From assembly GCF_019468465.1 (NCBI RefSeq), contig NZ_CP080519.1, positions 5,164,001 through 5,228,000 of the forward strand: 64,000 bases of DNA, in the 5' to 3' direction. The DNA is from Amycolatopsis sp. DSM 110486 (GTDB taxonomy: Bacteria; Actinomycetota; Actinomycetes; Mycobacteriales; Pseudonocardiaceae). The notes beneath the pieces were generated by a model. The model was not told the DNA's origin, searched no databases, and was given only the letters and a program-made list of their open reading frames with translations. The stretch's first letter is position 1. Each line of letters starts with the position of its first letter. The position numbers were made by a program, and so were the translations under genes. Below, piece by piece: positions 42,171 to 50,852 of the stretch.

Positions 42171-42345
42171 GTGGTTTCACCTTCGTCGGGGGCCGGCCGG
42201 GGAAAGGTCGGGGGATTGGTTGGGGAGATCCTGGGTTGGGTGCACCCGCTGTCTGTCGATAGATGGCGTATCTGGCGGAAAGTGGGTGCCTGGCCGTCGG
42301 TGGAGGGTTATTGCAGGTTCGTGTGGCGACCGGCGAGCCTGGGTG

Positions 42346-45300
42346 CTACTCGAGAACCGAGGTGACCATGGTGTCCAAGACATCCATGCTCATCGGTTCC
42401 ACATCATCCACATTGATCAAGTGGCCCAACCGCACTGCGTCGGGTGAGCTGTGGTCTGGGCCGCCGCTCAGTTCGTAGGCTGTCTTCAGTAGGTGTGCCG
42501 CGTGTTCCGGCTGGCCGATGCGAAGGGCGTGATCTGCAATCCCCACAACCACTTGTGATAAATACATCGCGTCGCCGGCTGTGGTGGTCAGGTCGAAGGC
42601 GGCGCGGCGGCGGGTTGCGGCCTCGGCGAGATGGCCGTTGTCGGCGTTCACGAATGCGCGTGACTGAGTCATCATTGCTTGGAAGAGGGGATGCAAGGGC
42701 AGGTGCTGGACCAAGCTCTCGGCCCGGTCAAAGAACCTCACCGCAGCGCCGGAGTCTCCGCGCCACCGGGCCAGGTCGCCCTTGGCCTGAGCGAGGCCGG
42801 CGAGTGCGTCCGGAGAAACTACTACCGCAGCATCACGGTCGGCGGCGGCGAGGGCGGCGTCGGCAGAAGCGGGGTCGCCCATCAGCCAGAAGAGTTGGGC
42901 TTGGCGGCCCCAGATGTACAGGACGTCTTCTAGCGTGCCGATTTCCGTGACGACGTCGATGGCTTCGGAGTAGTGGTCGACGGCTCGGTGGAGTTCGCCG
43001 TTGCGGGCGATGAGTTCGGCGAGGCTGCTCAGGGCCAGGGAGCGGCCCCAGCGTTCGCCGGTGAGGCGGAACAAGCGCACGGATTCTTCGAGGTCGGCTT
43101 CGGTGGCGGCGCGGCCGTGGCTGGTGTTGAACTGCAGGCGGGCGCGGGTGAGGCGGGCGTGGGCGCGGAGCCAGGGGTCTTCGTCGGCCAGGAGGGTGTC
43201 CAAAGTGTCCAGACGTGGGGGTGCGCCGGTTGGGGTGCCGGACAACAGTTGTTCGAGCGGGGCCATGAAGCGGAGGGCCGGGTGGGCGCGCGGGCCGCCG
43301 TCCGTCAGTTCCATGGCGGTGTGGATCCAGGACTCGGCGGAGCGGTCGTCGGCCAAACCGGCTGTGGAGAAGAGGACGCAGAGGGCGTTGGCGGAGGCGC
43401 GGTCTTCGTTGTCCACCTCGCCGGGGACGGCGAGGGCGGCGACGATCAGTTCCATGCCTTCGGCGCGGTGGCCGCCCAGGAGCCAATACCAGCCGGAGGC
43501 GACGACGAGGCGGATCGCCGTGGCTGCGTCGCCTGCGGTGATGGCGGAACGGACGGCGGAGGTGAGGTTGCCGTGGTCAGCGGTGAGGCGGGCGAGCCAT
43601 TCGAGCTGTTCGGCGCGGCGCAGGTGGGGATCGGCGGCTTCGGCGAGCTGGGCGAACCAGGTGGCGTGGGCGCGTCGCAACAGTTCGGGTTCGGCGGCTT
43701 CGGTGAGGCGCTCCAGGGCGTAGGCCTTGATGGTTTCGAGCATGGTGTAGCGCGGTTCGGGCGTGTCCGAAACGACGAGGAGAGACTTGTCGACAAGGGC
43801 TGTGAGCAGGTCAGGAGCATCCTCGGTGCCGCAGACCGCAGCGGCTGCTTCGGAGGTGGCGCCGCCGGAGAAGACGGCGAGGCGGCGCAGCAGGGTGCGC
43901 TCGGCGTCGGACAGGAGTTCCCAGCTCCAATCGACGACTGCGCGCAGGGTGCGGTGCCGGGGGAGCGCTGTGCGGCTGCCGGCGGTCAGGAGACGGAAGC
44001 GGTCGTCGAGGCGGGCGGCCAGTTGGGCGATGGTGAGGGAGCGCAGGCGCGCGGCGGCCAGTTCGACGGCGAGGGGCATGCCGTCGAGGGCGCGGCAGAT
44101 GCGGGTGACGGCGTCGACGGTCGACGCGCTCACCTCGAAGCCCGGGCGCACCGCCGCGGCGCGGTCCGCGAGGAGGCGCACGGAAGCGCAGGCCATGGCG
44201 TCGGCGACGGTCGCGTCCTGCGGTGGCAGGGCGAGCGGCTCCACCGGCCACAAGGCTTCCCCCGTGACGGCGAGCGGTTCGCGGCTCGTCGCGACGATGC
44301 GCAGGCGGGGGCATTCGCCGAGAAGCCGTTCGGCCAGCTCGGCGGCGGCGTCGATGACGTGCTCGCAGTTGTCGAGCACCAGCAGCGCTTCGCGGCCACG
44401 CAGGGCGCCGACGGCCCGGTCGACGGGCGTGCCGCCGGCGGTCAGGCCGAGCTGGCCCTGTTCGCGCAGGCCGAGGGTGGTGAGGACGGTCTGGGCGACG
44501 TCGGCGCCGTCGGTGATCGGGGCGAGTTCGACGAGCCAGACGTCGCCGCGCGTGCGATCGAGGAGCGTGCGGGCGGTTTCGGTGGCCAGGCGCGTTTTCC
44601 CGGCGCCGCCCGGCCCGGTCAGCGTGGTGAGGCGGTATTCGGCGACGAGCTTGGCGACCTGGGCGACGTCGGCGTCGCGGCCGACGAAGCTCGTGAGGCC
44701 GGCCCGCAGGTTGTTGCGCGGCTCGTCGTGACTGTCCACAGGGGAATCGCGCAGGATTGCCGTGTGCAGCGCGGAAAGCTGCGCCGACGGGTCCGTGCCG
44801 AGCTCTTCCGCGAGGGCTTTGCGGACGCGTTCGTAGACCGTCAGCGCGTCGGCAGGCCGCCCGGCGGCACGCAGGGCGCGCATGAGCGCGGCGGCGAGGC
44901 GTTCGCGTAACGGGTGTTCCGACAAGAGCGTGGTGAGCTCCGCGACCAGCTCCTCGCCGCCGCCCAACCGCAGCGCCGCCTCGGCGTGGTCCTCCGCCGC
45001 GCCCAACCGCAGCTCGGTGAGCCGGGCGAGCGGGGCTTGGAAATAAGTGCTGTCGGCTTGACCGGGACCCCGCCACAGATCCAGCGCCTGCCGCAGCAGC
45101 GTGACGGTCTCCGCATCGCCCACCTGCCGCGCCTTCGCGACCAGTTCCTCGAACCGCGCCGCGTCCACACTCGCCGACAGCCGGTACCCCGTGGGCGTCG
45201 ACTCCAGCGTCACCCCGGCCTTGCGCAGCCGCGAAACGAGCGCCTGCAACGCGTTGCTAGTCGCCGGCGGGTGCTCGCCCCACACCGCGTCGACCAGCCG

Positions 45301-45432
45301 AGCCGCCGACACTTCCCGGCCGGGCTCCAGCGCCAGCGCACTGAGCAGCGCCCGCAGCCGCGCGCCCGCGACCTCGACGGGCGCGCCGTCGTCCGTCCGG
45401 ACCTCCAGAGGGCCGAGCAAGCTGATCCGCAC
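42346..45432 (-). CDS. AfsR-like SARP regulator with NB-ARC and TPR domains
   Basis: 1028 residues from GTG 45432, giving the standard VRISLLGPLEVRTDDGAPVEV opening. OmpR-type winged HTH (~1-88), bacterial transcriptional activation domain (~95-235), then an NB-ARC/AAA-like NTPase with Walker A GPGGAGKT (273-280) and Walker B LLVLDNCEHV. Winged and superhelical regions and degenerate TPR-like helices run to the C-terminus. Such proteins activate secondary-metabolite genes in response to phosphorylation or ATP. No biosynthetic cluster is adjacent, so targets are elsewhere. Monocistronic. Confidence 0.93.
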   Translation of the reverse strand: MRISLLGPLEVRTDDGAPVEVAGARLRALLSALALEPGREVSAARLVDAVWGEHPPATSNALQALVSRLRKAGVTLESTPTGYRLSASVDAARFEELVAKARQVGDAETVTLLRQALDLWRGPGQADSTYFQAPLARLTELRLGAAEDHAEAALRLGGGEELVAELTTLLSEHPLRERLAAALMRALRAAGRPADALTVYERVRKALAEELGTDPSAQLSALHTAILRDSPVDSHDEPRNNLRAGLTSFVGRDADVAQVAKLVAEYRLTTLTGPGGAGKTRLATETARTLLDRTRGDVWLVELAPITDGADVAQTVLTTLGLREQGQLGLTAGGTPVDRAVGALRGREALLVLDNCEHVIDAAAELAERLLGECPRLRIVATSREPLAVTGEALWPVEPLALPPQDATVADAMACASVRLLADRAAAVRPGFEVSASTVDAVTRICRALDGMPLAVELAAARLRSLTIAQLAARLDDRFRLLTAGSRTALPRHRTLRAVVDWSWELLSDAERTLLRRLAVFSGGATSEAAAAVCGTEDAPDLLTALVDKSLLVVSDTPEPRYTMLETIKAYALERLTEAAEPELLRRAHATWFAQLAEAADPHLRRAEQLEWLARLTADHGNLTSAVRSAITAGDAATAIRLVVASGWYWLLGGHRAEGMELIVAALAVPGEVDNEDRASANALCVLFSTAGLADDRSAESWIHTAMELTDGGPRAHPALRFMAPLEQLLSGTPTGAPPRLDTLDTLLADEDPWLRAHARLTRARLQFNTSHGRAATEADLEESVRLFRLTGERWGRSLALSSLAELIARNGELHRAVDHYSEAIDVVTEIGTLEDVLYIWGRQAQLFWLMGDPASADAALAAADRDAAVVVSPDALAGLAQAKGDLARWRGDSGAAVRFFDRAESLVQHLPLHPLFQAMMTQSRAFVNADNGHLAEAATRRRAAFDLTTTAGDAMYLSQVVVGIADHALRIGQPEHAAHLLKTAYELSGGPDHSSPDAVRLGHLINVDDVEPMSMDVLDTMVTSVLE

Positions 45433-45869
45433 CGCTCGATTCTGCCCGGTCCACGGCGGCGGCACCTCGGGGAGATCCCCGGAGTTCAACCGCGCGTTGC
45501 GCCTTGCCGCGCGGAATCGCTCGGACGGCGGTGAACGGTTGTCGATTAGCGGGATGCGCTGGTGATTCGGCCCTGGAGAACTCGCCCAGCAGCCCCGGTT
45601 TTGCCGCTCAACGGAGGGCTGAACGGAAGTTGTCCACACCCACCCCGAGTTGTGGACAACTTCGCCCTCCGACTGGGTTGGCCACGGGTTTTGTCGGGGG
45701 TGGCCGATAGACTGGACAAGGGCACGCCCCCCAGGGAGGGCGGGGGTCTGTCTGGCGGCGGAGGGGGCACTGAGGGGCAAAGTTCGGCGGCTGGGTGCTG
45801 CGCCAGCCTCGGCGAGAATTACGCTCGCGATGTGGGTAACTTACGTTCGGTGAGCTTCCGAGGACGACG
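45433..45869. other. Divergent intergenic region upstream of the AfsR-like gene
   Basis: 437 bp with no credible gene. It must hold both divergent promoters. The notable content is the inverted pair of DnaA-box-like sites at 45626-45663. Confidence 0.75.
45626..45663. promoter_or_regulatory. Inverted pair of DnaA-box-like sequences
   Basis: Perfect 13-bp arms (45626-45638 with 45651-45663) and a 12-nt spacer. Each arm contains TTGTCCACA, the actinobacterial DnaA-box consensus. Either DnaA binding or a simple hairpin/operator is possible. Confidence 0.5.
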
Positions 45870-46475
45870 ATGAGTTACCCGCCGCAGCCGGGTGGGCCGT
45901 ATCCGCAGCAGCCCTACCCCCAGCAGCCGTACCCGCAACAACAGCCCTACCCGTCCCAGCAGCAGCCCTACCCGCAGCAGCCATACCCGCAGCAACAGTG
46001 GGCCCAACCCGGCTACCCACCACCCGGCTACCCGCCGCAGCCCAAGAAGCGGAGCCTCCTCTGGCTCTGGATCACCCTCGGCGTGGTCGTGGTGCTGGCG
46101 GCCGGCGCCGCGATCACGGGCTTCGTCGCACCCGGGTTCTTCCTGAACAAGAACCACCCGGTCGGCGCCGCCGGCACTCTGCCTGAGCCGCAGTTGATGA
46201 ACGAGCTTCTCGGCAAGCTCAATGCCCACGACCTCGCCGGAGCCGCCGCGTATGTGTGCGAGTCGGCGGACGAGAGTCCGGCCTCGCTGGTGCACGGGCA
46301 TTTCGCGGACCCGAACGTGGGGCACTACCGCGTCCGGGAGGTCGAGCCGCTGCACGAGATCACGCAGTTCGTAGACGTCGACTCGGACTTTCCCGGAAAC
46401 CCGACGCCCTACCGCGCCACGTTCACGCTGCGGCAGGGGCCCGACGGCGGGTTCTGCCTCTTCGGCGTCATCTGA
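45870..46475 (+). CDS. Pro/Gln/Tyr-rich single-pass membrane protein
   Basis: 201 residues from ATG 45870. N-terminal ~60 residues are a cytoplasmic PQQPYPQQ-type repeat region, then KKRS and one membrane helix (LLWLWITLGVVVVLAAGAAITGFVAPGFF). A ~110-residue external domain follows (ELLGKLNAHDLAGAAAYVC...YRATFTLRQGPDGGFCLFGVI) with two Cys. The layout matches many actinobacterial DUF4878/NTF2-like membrane proteins. Role unknown. Confidence 0.82.
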   Translation: MSYPPQPGGPYPQQPYPQQPYPQQQPYPSQQQPYPQQPYPQQQWAQPGYPPPGYPPQPKKRSLLWLWITLGVVVVLAAGAAITGFVAPGFFLNKNHPVGAAGTLPEPQLMNELLGKLNAHDLAGAAAYVCESADESPASLVHGHFADPNVGHYRVREVEPLHEITQFVDVDSDFPGNPTPYRATFTLRQGPDGGFCLFGVI

Positions 46476-46546
46476 CCGGCGGCGACACTCCACGGCAAGC
46501 CGCGTCGTTCCCGGAGGTTGGCGCGGTTCGTACCTACAGTGGCCGG

Positions 46547-47104
46547 GTGACTACGCCAGCGCAGCACAAGCGCGAGCAGGCGACGGCGCGCGTCGCCCGG
46601 GTGCAGGAGACCATGCGGGCGCGGCTGGGTGCCCTGCCGGAAGCCGGGGATGAGCGGACGCGTGCCCTCGACAGCCTGGTCGACGCGGCGGAGGACCTGC
46701 TGCGCACGGAGCACGAGGTGGAGATCGCGACCGAGCAGGTGCGCGCGGCGAAGCTGGAGGCGCGGCGGACCGGCGCGCAGCGGCTGTCGCTGTACCTGGC
46801 GGCGGCGCCCGTCGCGGTGGGGATGGTGGCGGGCGCGCTGATGCTGTTCGGCGGTATCAGCGCGGTGTGGATCCTGTTCGCGCTGCCGCTGCTCGGCGCC
46901 GGCCTGCGGATCGCGCTCGGGTCGCTCGGGCCGACGCCGCTGATGGTCGACCGGCGGCTGCGCGCCGCGTACACGGGGGCGGCCGCGGCGGGGCTCACGG
47001 CCGCGTCGCTGCTGGTCCCGGGCGCCGTGCAGACGATCCTGGTGGTGCTCGCCGCGGTCGCGACCGCGGTCACCGTCGTGTTCCTGGTGCAGGAGGTCCG
47101 ATGA
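46547..47104 (+). CDS. Membrane protein, coupled to the coiled-coil gene
   Basis: 185 residues from GTG 46547. Residues 1-80 form an amphipathic, charged helix region. At least four hydrophobic segments follow (LYLAAAPVAVGMVAGALMLFGGISAVWILFALPLLGAGL ... AAYTGAAAAGLTAASLLVPGAVQTILVVLAAVATAVTVVFLV). I do not recognise the family. ATGA overlap with the next gene suggests the two proteins form a complex. Confidence 0.75.
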   Translation: MTTPAQHKREQATARVARVQETMRARLGALPEAGDERTRALDSLVDAAEDLLRTEHEVEIATEQVRAAKLEARRTGAQRLSLYLAAAPVAVGMVAGALMLFGGISAVWILFALPLLGAGLRIALGSLGPTPLMVDRRLRAAYTGAAAAGLTAASLLVPGAVQTILVVLAAVATAVTVVFLVQEVR

Positions 47105-48087
47105 CCTACTCCGAGTACTACCCCGACACCGAGTACTACCCCGAAGGCGAGGAGGAAACGGACAGCGAGTTCGACGCGCTGTCCGAAACCGTCGACGGCA
47201 TGCAGGAAACCGTCGTCGACCTCGAGTCGCGCACCGGGCGCGAGCTGACGGAGCTTCGCGAGTCGTTCGAGTCCTTCTCCGACGCCCAGGTCCGCCACGA
47301 GTCCCGCCTCGACCTCGCCACGCGCCAGCTCGAACGGCTGCGCCAGCGCCTGCAGTTGCTCGAACGCGCGGTGCGTGTGTCGGAGAAGGTGCCGGTGGTG
47401 GACCTCGACGACGTCGGCCCCGCGTTGCGCAAGCTCGCCGCCGATGCCGAACGTCGCCACGCGCTGGCCGCGCAGCTGATGACGGCCAACCAGCGCCGTC
47501 CGTACGAAGAGGACATCGCGCGGCTGCCGCAGGCGCGCGAAGCGTTGGCAGAGAGCGAAAACGCGCTCATCAACGTGCTCGCCATCCTCGCGGCCACCCA
47601 GCACGGCGACGAAAACCGCGGTAGCGCCGAGTCACGACTGTCCGAAGTGGTCGCCCGTCGCCGCGGTGTCCTCGATCGTCAGCTGCCCGCCGCGGTCAAG
47701 GACGCCGAGGCCGCGCAGCAGGTGCTCGACGCCGACGACGTCACGCGCACCCGCGTGCTGCCCCAGATCGAGAAGTCCGAACGCGACTGGGAAGAGCTGC
47801 ACTCCAAGCTGCGCGAGCGCATCACCGACGCGATCGGCTCCAGCGCGTTGTTGCCCGTGTGGTTCACGCACGCGTTCGGCGTCGCCCCGCCGTCCGGTGC
47901 GGCGGGGGACCGGTGGATCCGCGCGGCGACGTCGGCGCTGGCGTACCGCGTGACCCACGGCGTGGCCGACCAGGCGCTGCCGCTGGGCGAGCCCCCGGCC
48001 GACGACACCGACTGGACCCAGCCTCAGTGGTCCTGGCGCGCCCGGCTCGAGCAGGACATCGAGGACCTCGACATCAGTGGAGACTGA
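47101..48087 (+). CDS. Coiled-coil cytoplasmic protein
   Basis: 328 residues from ATG 47101 (ATGA overlap). Tyr/Glu-rich head (SEYYPDTEYYPEGEEETDSEF), long coiled coil ~30-105 (VDGMQETVVDLESRTGRELTELRESFESFSD...LATRQLERLRQRLQLLERAV), then a helical domain containing QLMTANQRRPYEEDIARLP and VWFTHAFGVAPPSGAAGDRWIRAATSALAYRV. No catalytic motif is visible. Probably a structural or membrane-associated partner of the preceding protein. Confidence 0.75.
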   Translation: MTYSEYYPDTEYYPEGEEETDSEFDALSETVDGMQETVVDLESRTGRELTELRESFESFSDAQVRHESRLDLATRQLERLRQRLQLLERAVRVSEKVPVVDLDDVGPALRKLAADAERRHALAAQLMTANQRRPYEEDIARLPQAREALAESENALINVLAILAATQHGDENRGSAESRLSEVVARRRGVLDRQLPAAVKDAEAAQQVLDADDVTRTRVLPQIEKSERDWEELHSKLRERITDAIGSSALLPVWFTHAFGVAPPSGAAGDRWIRAATSALAYRVTHGVADQALPLGEPPADDTDWTQPQWSWRARLEQDIEDLDISGD

Positions 48088-48097
48088 CCGGGCCTGA

Positions 48098-48502
48098 CTA
48101 GGCCTGGGCGATCCGCACGAGGTTCCCCGCCGGGTCGCGCACGGCGGCGTCGCGCACGCCCCAGAACTGGTCGGCCGGCTCCTGCAGCACCTCGGCGCCG
48201 GGCGCGGCGGCGACCTTGGCGAACGTCTCGTCGAGGTTGTCCGTGCGCAGGTTGATCGCGCCGAGCTCCCCCTTGGCGAGCAGCGCGGCCACGGTGTCGC
48301 CGTCGGCCTTGGACCGGCCGGCGTGCGGCTGCGACAGCACGATCTCGATCTCAGGCTGGGTGTCGGTGGTGAGGGTGACCCAGCGGAAGCCGTCGTTGGC
48401 GACCTCGTTGCGCACCTTGAAGCCCAGCGTGTCTCTGTAGAACGCGACGGCCGCGTCGGGATCGTCGACGATCACGTGCACGGCGGCGATGGAAACAGTC
48501 AT
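48098..48502 (-). CDS. VOC/glyoxalase-like protein
   Basis: 134 residues. VSIAAVHVIVDDPDAAVAFYRDTLGFKVRNEV start, EIEIVLSQPHAG, and the final VRDAAVRDPAGNLVRIAQ. Convergent with the coiled-coil gene and 9 bp downstream of an AraC-type gene on the same strand, so probably a regulator-VOC operon like others in actinomycetes. Confidence 0.9.
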   Translation of the reverse strand: MTVSIAAVHVIVDDPDAAVAFYRDTLGFKVRNEVANDGFRWVTLTTDTQPEIEIVLSQPHAGRSKADGDTVAALLAKGELGAINLRTDNLDETFAKVAAAPGAEVLQEPADQFWGVRDAAVRDPAGNLVRIAQA

Positions 48503-48511
48503 GCCGTGAGG

Positions 48512-48961
48512 TTATGCGGACGCGCCGACGGACGCTTCTCCAAAACTGCTCTGCCGCGGCGCGCCGCCGGTCTTGCGCGGCCGCGTCGCCACCATCGTCT
48601 GGCACGGCGGCACTGCGGCGACGTGCTCGTGGTCGCGCGCGCGGTAGGCCGAGGGCGTATCGCCGACGAGCTCCGTGAACCGAGCCGAAAACGACCCGAG
48701 GCTCGTACACCCGACGGCGAAGCACGCTTCGGTGACGGTGAGACCATTGCGCAGCAGCGTCTTGGCGCGTTCGATGCGGCGGGTCATCAGGTAGGAGTAC
48801 GGCGTCTCCGAGTACGCCTCGCGGAAGCGGCGGCTGAAGTGCGCCGTCGACATCAGCGCCGTGCGGGCGAGCGCGGGCACGTCGAGGGGTTCGGCGTACT
48901 CGCGGTCCATCCGGTCACGGGCCCGGCGCAGTCTGCGCAGCTCGTCGAGGTCGGCGCTCAT
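48512..48961 (-). CDS. AraC-family HTH regulator (short)
   Basis: 149 residues from ATG 48961, with GGAG four bases upstream; ATG 48970 adds three residues. Only the DNA-binding domain is present: DVPALARTALMSTAHFSRRFREAYSETPYSYLMTRRIERAKTLLRNGLTVTEACFAVGCTSLGSFSARFTELVGDTPSAYR. A Cys-containing tail (PPCQTM) follows, with no sensor domain. It sits 9 bp before the VOC gene it likely controls. Confidence 0.9.
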   Translation of the reverse strand: MSADLDELRRLRRARDRMDREYAEPLDVPALARTALMSTAHFSRRFREAYSETPYSYLMTRRIERAKTLLRNGLTVTEACFAVGCTSLGSFSARFTELVGDTPSAYRARDHEHVAAVPPCQTMVATRPRKTGGAPRQSSFGEASVGASA

Positions 48962-48980
48962 GGGCTCCATTCTGCACTGC

Positions 48981-49502
48981 TCAGCGTGGTTCCTCCGGCG
49001 ATTGGTCCGAATCGGGCACGAGCGAGCGCTGCGCCCACGCCACGTCCCGCCACGCTCCGTGTTTCCACCCGATGCGCCGGTACGTGCCCACGGGCTCGAA
49101 CCCCAGCGCCGTGTGCAGGCCGACGCTGGGCTCGTTCGGCAGCGTCATCCCCGCGACGGCCGTCCGGAACCCGCGCTCCGCGAGGCGTGCGAAGAGCGCT
49201 TCGTACAGCGCGCGGCCGCCACCCGTGCGTCGCCGCCCCAGCTCCAGGTACACGCTCACCTCGCACGACCAGCGGTACGCGGCGCGCTCCTTGAACGGTC
49301 CGCCGTACGCGTACCCGGCCACGCGCCCGTCGATCTCCAGCACCAGCCACGCGTGCGTCTTCGCGGCGCGCCTGATGCGCTCCGCCATTTCCGCGCCGGT
49401 CGGCGGCTCCGTCTCGAACGTGATCGTCGTGTCGCGCACGTATGGCGCGTAGATCTCCGCGCACGCTTCGGCGTCGCGATCGTCGGCGTCTCGGATCAGC
49501 AT
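48981..49502 (-). CDS. GNAT N-acetyltransferase, phosphinothricin-acetyltransferase-like
   Basis: 173 residues from ATG 49502. DADDRDAEACAEIYAPYVRDTTITFETEPPTGAEMAERI start, SVYLELGRRRTGGGRALYEALFA acetyl-CoA loop, and LPNEPSVGLHTALGFEPVGTYRRIGWKHGAWRDVAWAQRSL, all typical of the Pat/Bar/MddA group acting on phosphinothricin or methionine sulfone analogues. Substrate not proven. It is divergent from an XRE gene with a shared palindrome and a promoter so close that its mRNA may be leaderless. Confidence 0.92.
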   Translation of the reverse strand: MLIRDADDRDAEACAEIYAPYVRDTTITFETEPPTGAEMAERIRRAAKTHAWLVLEIDGRVAGYAYGGPFKERAAYRWSCEVSVYLELGRRRTGGGRALYEALFARLAERGFRTAVAGMTLPNEPSVGLHTALGFEPVGTYRRIGWKHGAWRDVAWAQRSLVPDSDQSPEEPR

Positions 49503-49506
49503 GGTT

Positions 49507-49538
49507 CACTATAGTAGCGGCTATTGGCTGTTATAGTG
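49507..49538. promoter_or_regulatory. Shared palindromic operator/promoters, GNAT-XRE gap
   Basis: CACTATA (49507-49513) and TATAGTG (49532-49538) are perfect arms. Each includes a -10-like TATAGT pointing outward, 5-8 bp from the two start codons (49502 and 49546). This suggests divergent leaderless transcripts controlled by one operator, probably bound by the XRE protein. Confidence 0.65.
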
Positions 49539-49545
49539 TCATCTT

Positions 49546-50100
49546 GTGACGGACCCCCTGTCAGCCTCCCTGGCCTCGACCCTGCGCGACGCCCGCCTCG
49601 CCCACGACCTCTCCGCCGGCACCCTGGCCGAACGCTCGGGCGTCTCGCGCGCCATGATCGGCAAAATCGAACGCGGCGAGGCCCAACCCACGGCGGTGCT
49701 GCTGAGCCGGCTCGCGTCCGCGTTGGGCCTGACCTTGTCGGAACTCGTCGCGCGCGCCGAGGCCGGCTCCGACCGTCGCCTCATGCGGCTTTCGGACCAA
49801 CCGACGTGGACCGACCCGGTCACGGGGTATGTGCGCCGCGCTGTCTCACCGCCGGGTTCCACGGAACTCGTCGAGGTCTCCCTGCCGGCCGGTGCTTCGG
49901 TCGGCTTTCCGGCGGATTCTTATGCGTTCGCGGACCACCTGATCTGGGTCTTGTCGGGCCACCTCCGCTTCGTCGAGGGCTCCACGGTGCACGAACTCGA
50001 CGCGGGGGATTGCCTGCAGTTGGGCCGCCCGGCGCCGTGCACCTATGTGAACCCGACTCCGGACGTTTGCCGCTATCTGGTGGTGCTGACGAAACGCTGA
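49546..50100 (+). CDS. XRE-family regulator with C-terminal cupin domain
   Basis: 184 residues from GTG 49546. HTH ~residues 8-65: LASTLRDARLAHDLSAGTLAERSGVSRAMIGKIERGEAQPTAVLLSRLASALGLTLSELV. Cupin beta-barrel after residue ~90 (VEVSLPAGASVGFPADSYAFADHLIWVLSGHLRFVEG...HELDAGDCLQLGRPAPCTYVNP). It senses a small molecule, probably the amine substrate of the neighbouring acetyltransferase (inference). Confidence 0.93.
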   Translation: MTDPLSASLASTLRDARLAHDLSAGTLAERSGVSRAMIGKIERGEAQPTAVLLSRLASALGLTLSELVARAEAGSDRRLMRLSDQPTWTDPVTGYVRRAVSPPGSTELVEVSLPAGASVGFPADSYAFADHLIWVLSGHLRFVEGSTVHELDAGDCLQLGRPAPCTYVNPTPDVCRYLVVLTKR

Positions 50101-50141
50101 TCGCCGCTTCACCGGTAAGGTCTGCGTTCTTGGGGGGACAC

Positions 50142-50762
50142 ATGACCGACTCTTTGACCCGACGGCCCGTCGGCGCGGGCGAAGCCCTCGCCGTCGCCGG
50201 TGGCCTGGTATCCGGCGCCTTCGCGGCCTTCGCGTATTACAACGCCGGCCTCCGCCTCCTCGCGCACGCCTTCGTCCTGTGGATCGCGCTGGTGGTCGCC
50301 GTCTCCGCCGGCCGCGGGCCGCGCCGTGCGTACGTCCGCACCGTCGCCGCCCTCCTGCCGGCCGTGGTGGCGTTCTACGTGGGCAAGAAAGTCATGTACG
50401 GCCTCAAATACCCGGGCATGCCCTACTCGATCGACACCCAGACCGTGGTGCTGTGGTGTTTCCTGGCCGTCCTCGCAGGCGCCCTCGGCCTGGCCTTCCG
50501 CTTCGTCGGCGCCCCCACCCGTGCCGGCACCCTCGCCACGGCCGCCGCCGTGGGCCTCCTCCTCGCGGACGCCGCCCGCGAATGGCCTCACCTCGGCTCC
50601 GTCGCCTTGGCGGTGGCGACTCTGCTCGCTCTCGGTGTGGTGCTGGGGCTAGGGGTGCGTTCGCTGCGGCAGCTGGGGTTTGTGGCTTTGTGGGTGGTGC
50701 CGTTTGCCTTGGTTGCCACGGTGTTGGTGGCGCTTCCCGACGTTCTGGAGTCTCTGCTCTGA
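50142..50762 (+). CDS. DUF6518-like polytopic membrane protein
   Basis: 206 residues from ATG 50142, with GGGGGG upstream. Five to six membrane helices (AVAGGLVSGAFAAFAYY, LLAHAFVLWIALVVAVSA, AALLPAVVAFYVGKKVMYG, VVLWCFLAVLAGALGLAF, AATLLALGVVLGLGV, FVALWVVPFALVATVLV). The family assignment is a guess from topology. No enzymatic motif. It may be co-transcribed with the XRE gene 41 bp upstream. Confidence 0.75.
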   Translation: MTDSLTRRPVGAGEALAVAGGLVSGAFAAFAYYNAGLRLLAHAFVLWIALVVAVSAGRGPRRAYVRTVAALLPAVVAFYVGKKVMYGLKYPGMPYSIDTQTVVLWCFLAVLAGALGLAFRFVGAPTRAGTLATAAAVGLLLADAAREWPHLGSVALAVATLLALGVVLGLGVRSLRQLGFVALWVVPFALVATVLVALPDVLESLL

Positions 50763-50852
50763 CTTCCTGCAGCGCTTCGCGTCTGGCTTACCGAACTGCC
50801 AACAAAAGCCGGCCGGCACCCCGAACAGGCACCGGCCGGCAAACGACAAATT

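Larger units (their letters stand above)
41951..42208. repeat. 258-bp inverted-repeat element (MITE-like or structured RNA)
   Basis: Ends 41951-41978 and 42181-42208 are inverted repeats matching at 27 of 28 bases. Inside are GAGCCAT/ATGGCTC arms (42011-42017 with 42084-42090), an AT-rich core with two mutually exclusive 10-bp stems, and a perfect 24-bp hairpin. No ORF. No clear target-site duplication was found. Confidence 0.7.
41711..42345. other. Long structured intergenic region
   Basis: 635 bp with no credible ORF, between the start of the LysR gene and the stop of the AfsR-like gene. It contains dispersed-repeat copy B and the inverted-repeat element 41951-42208, with an AT-rich core in a GC-rich genome. 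From 42209 to 42345 nothing is recognised. Confidence 0.8.

Noticed and set aside
41940..42210. An insertion sequence with a transposase
   Set aside because: Inverted ends exist, but no transposase ORF or clear target duplication is visible, so only a MITE-like or RNA element is claimed.
42346..45780. A longer N-terminus for the AfsR-like protein (start at 45780)
   Set aside because: The added residues are unlike the family, cross the DnaA-box inverted repeat, and GTG 45432 gives the standard domain start.
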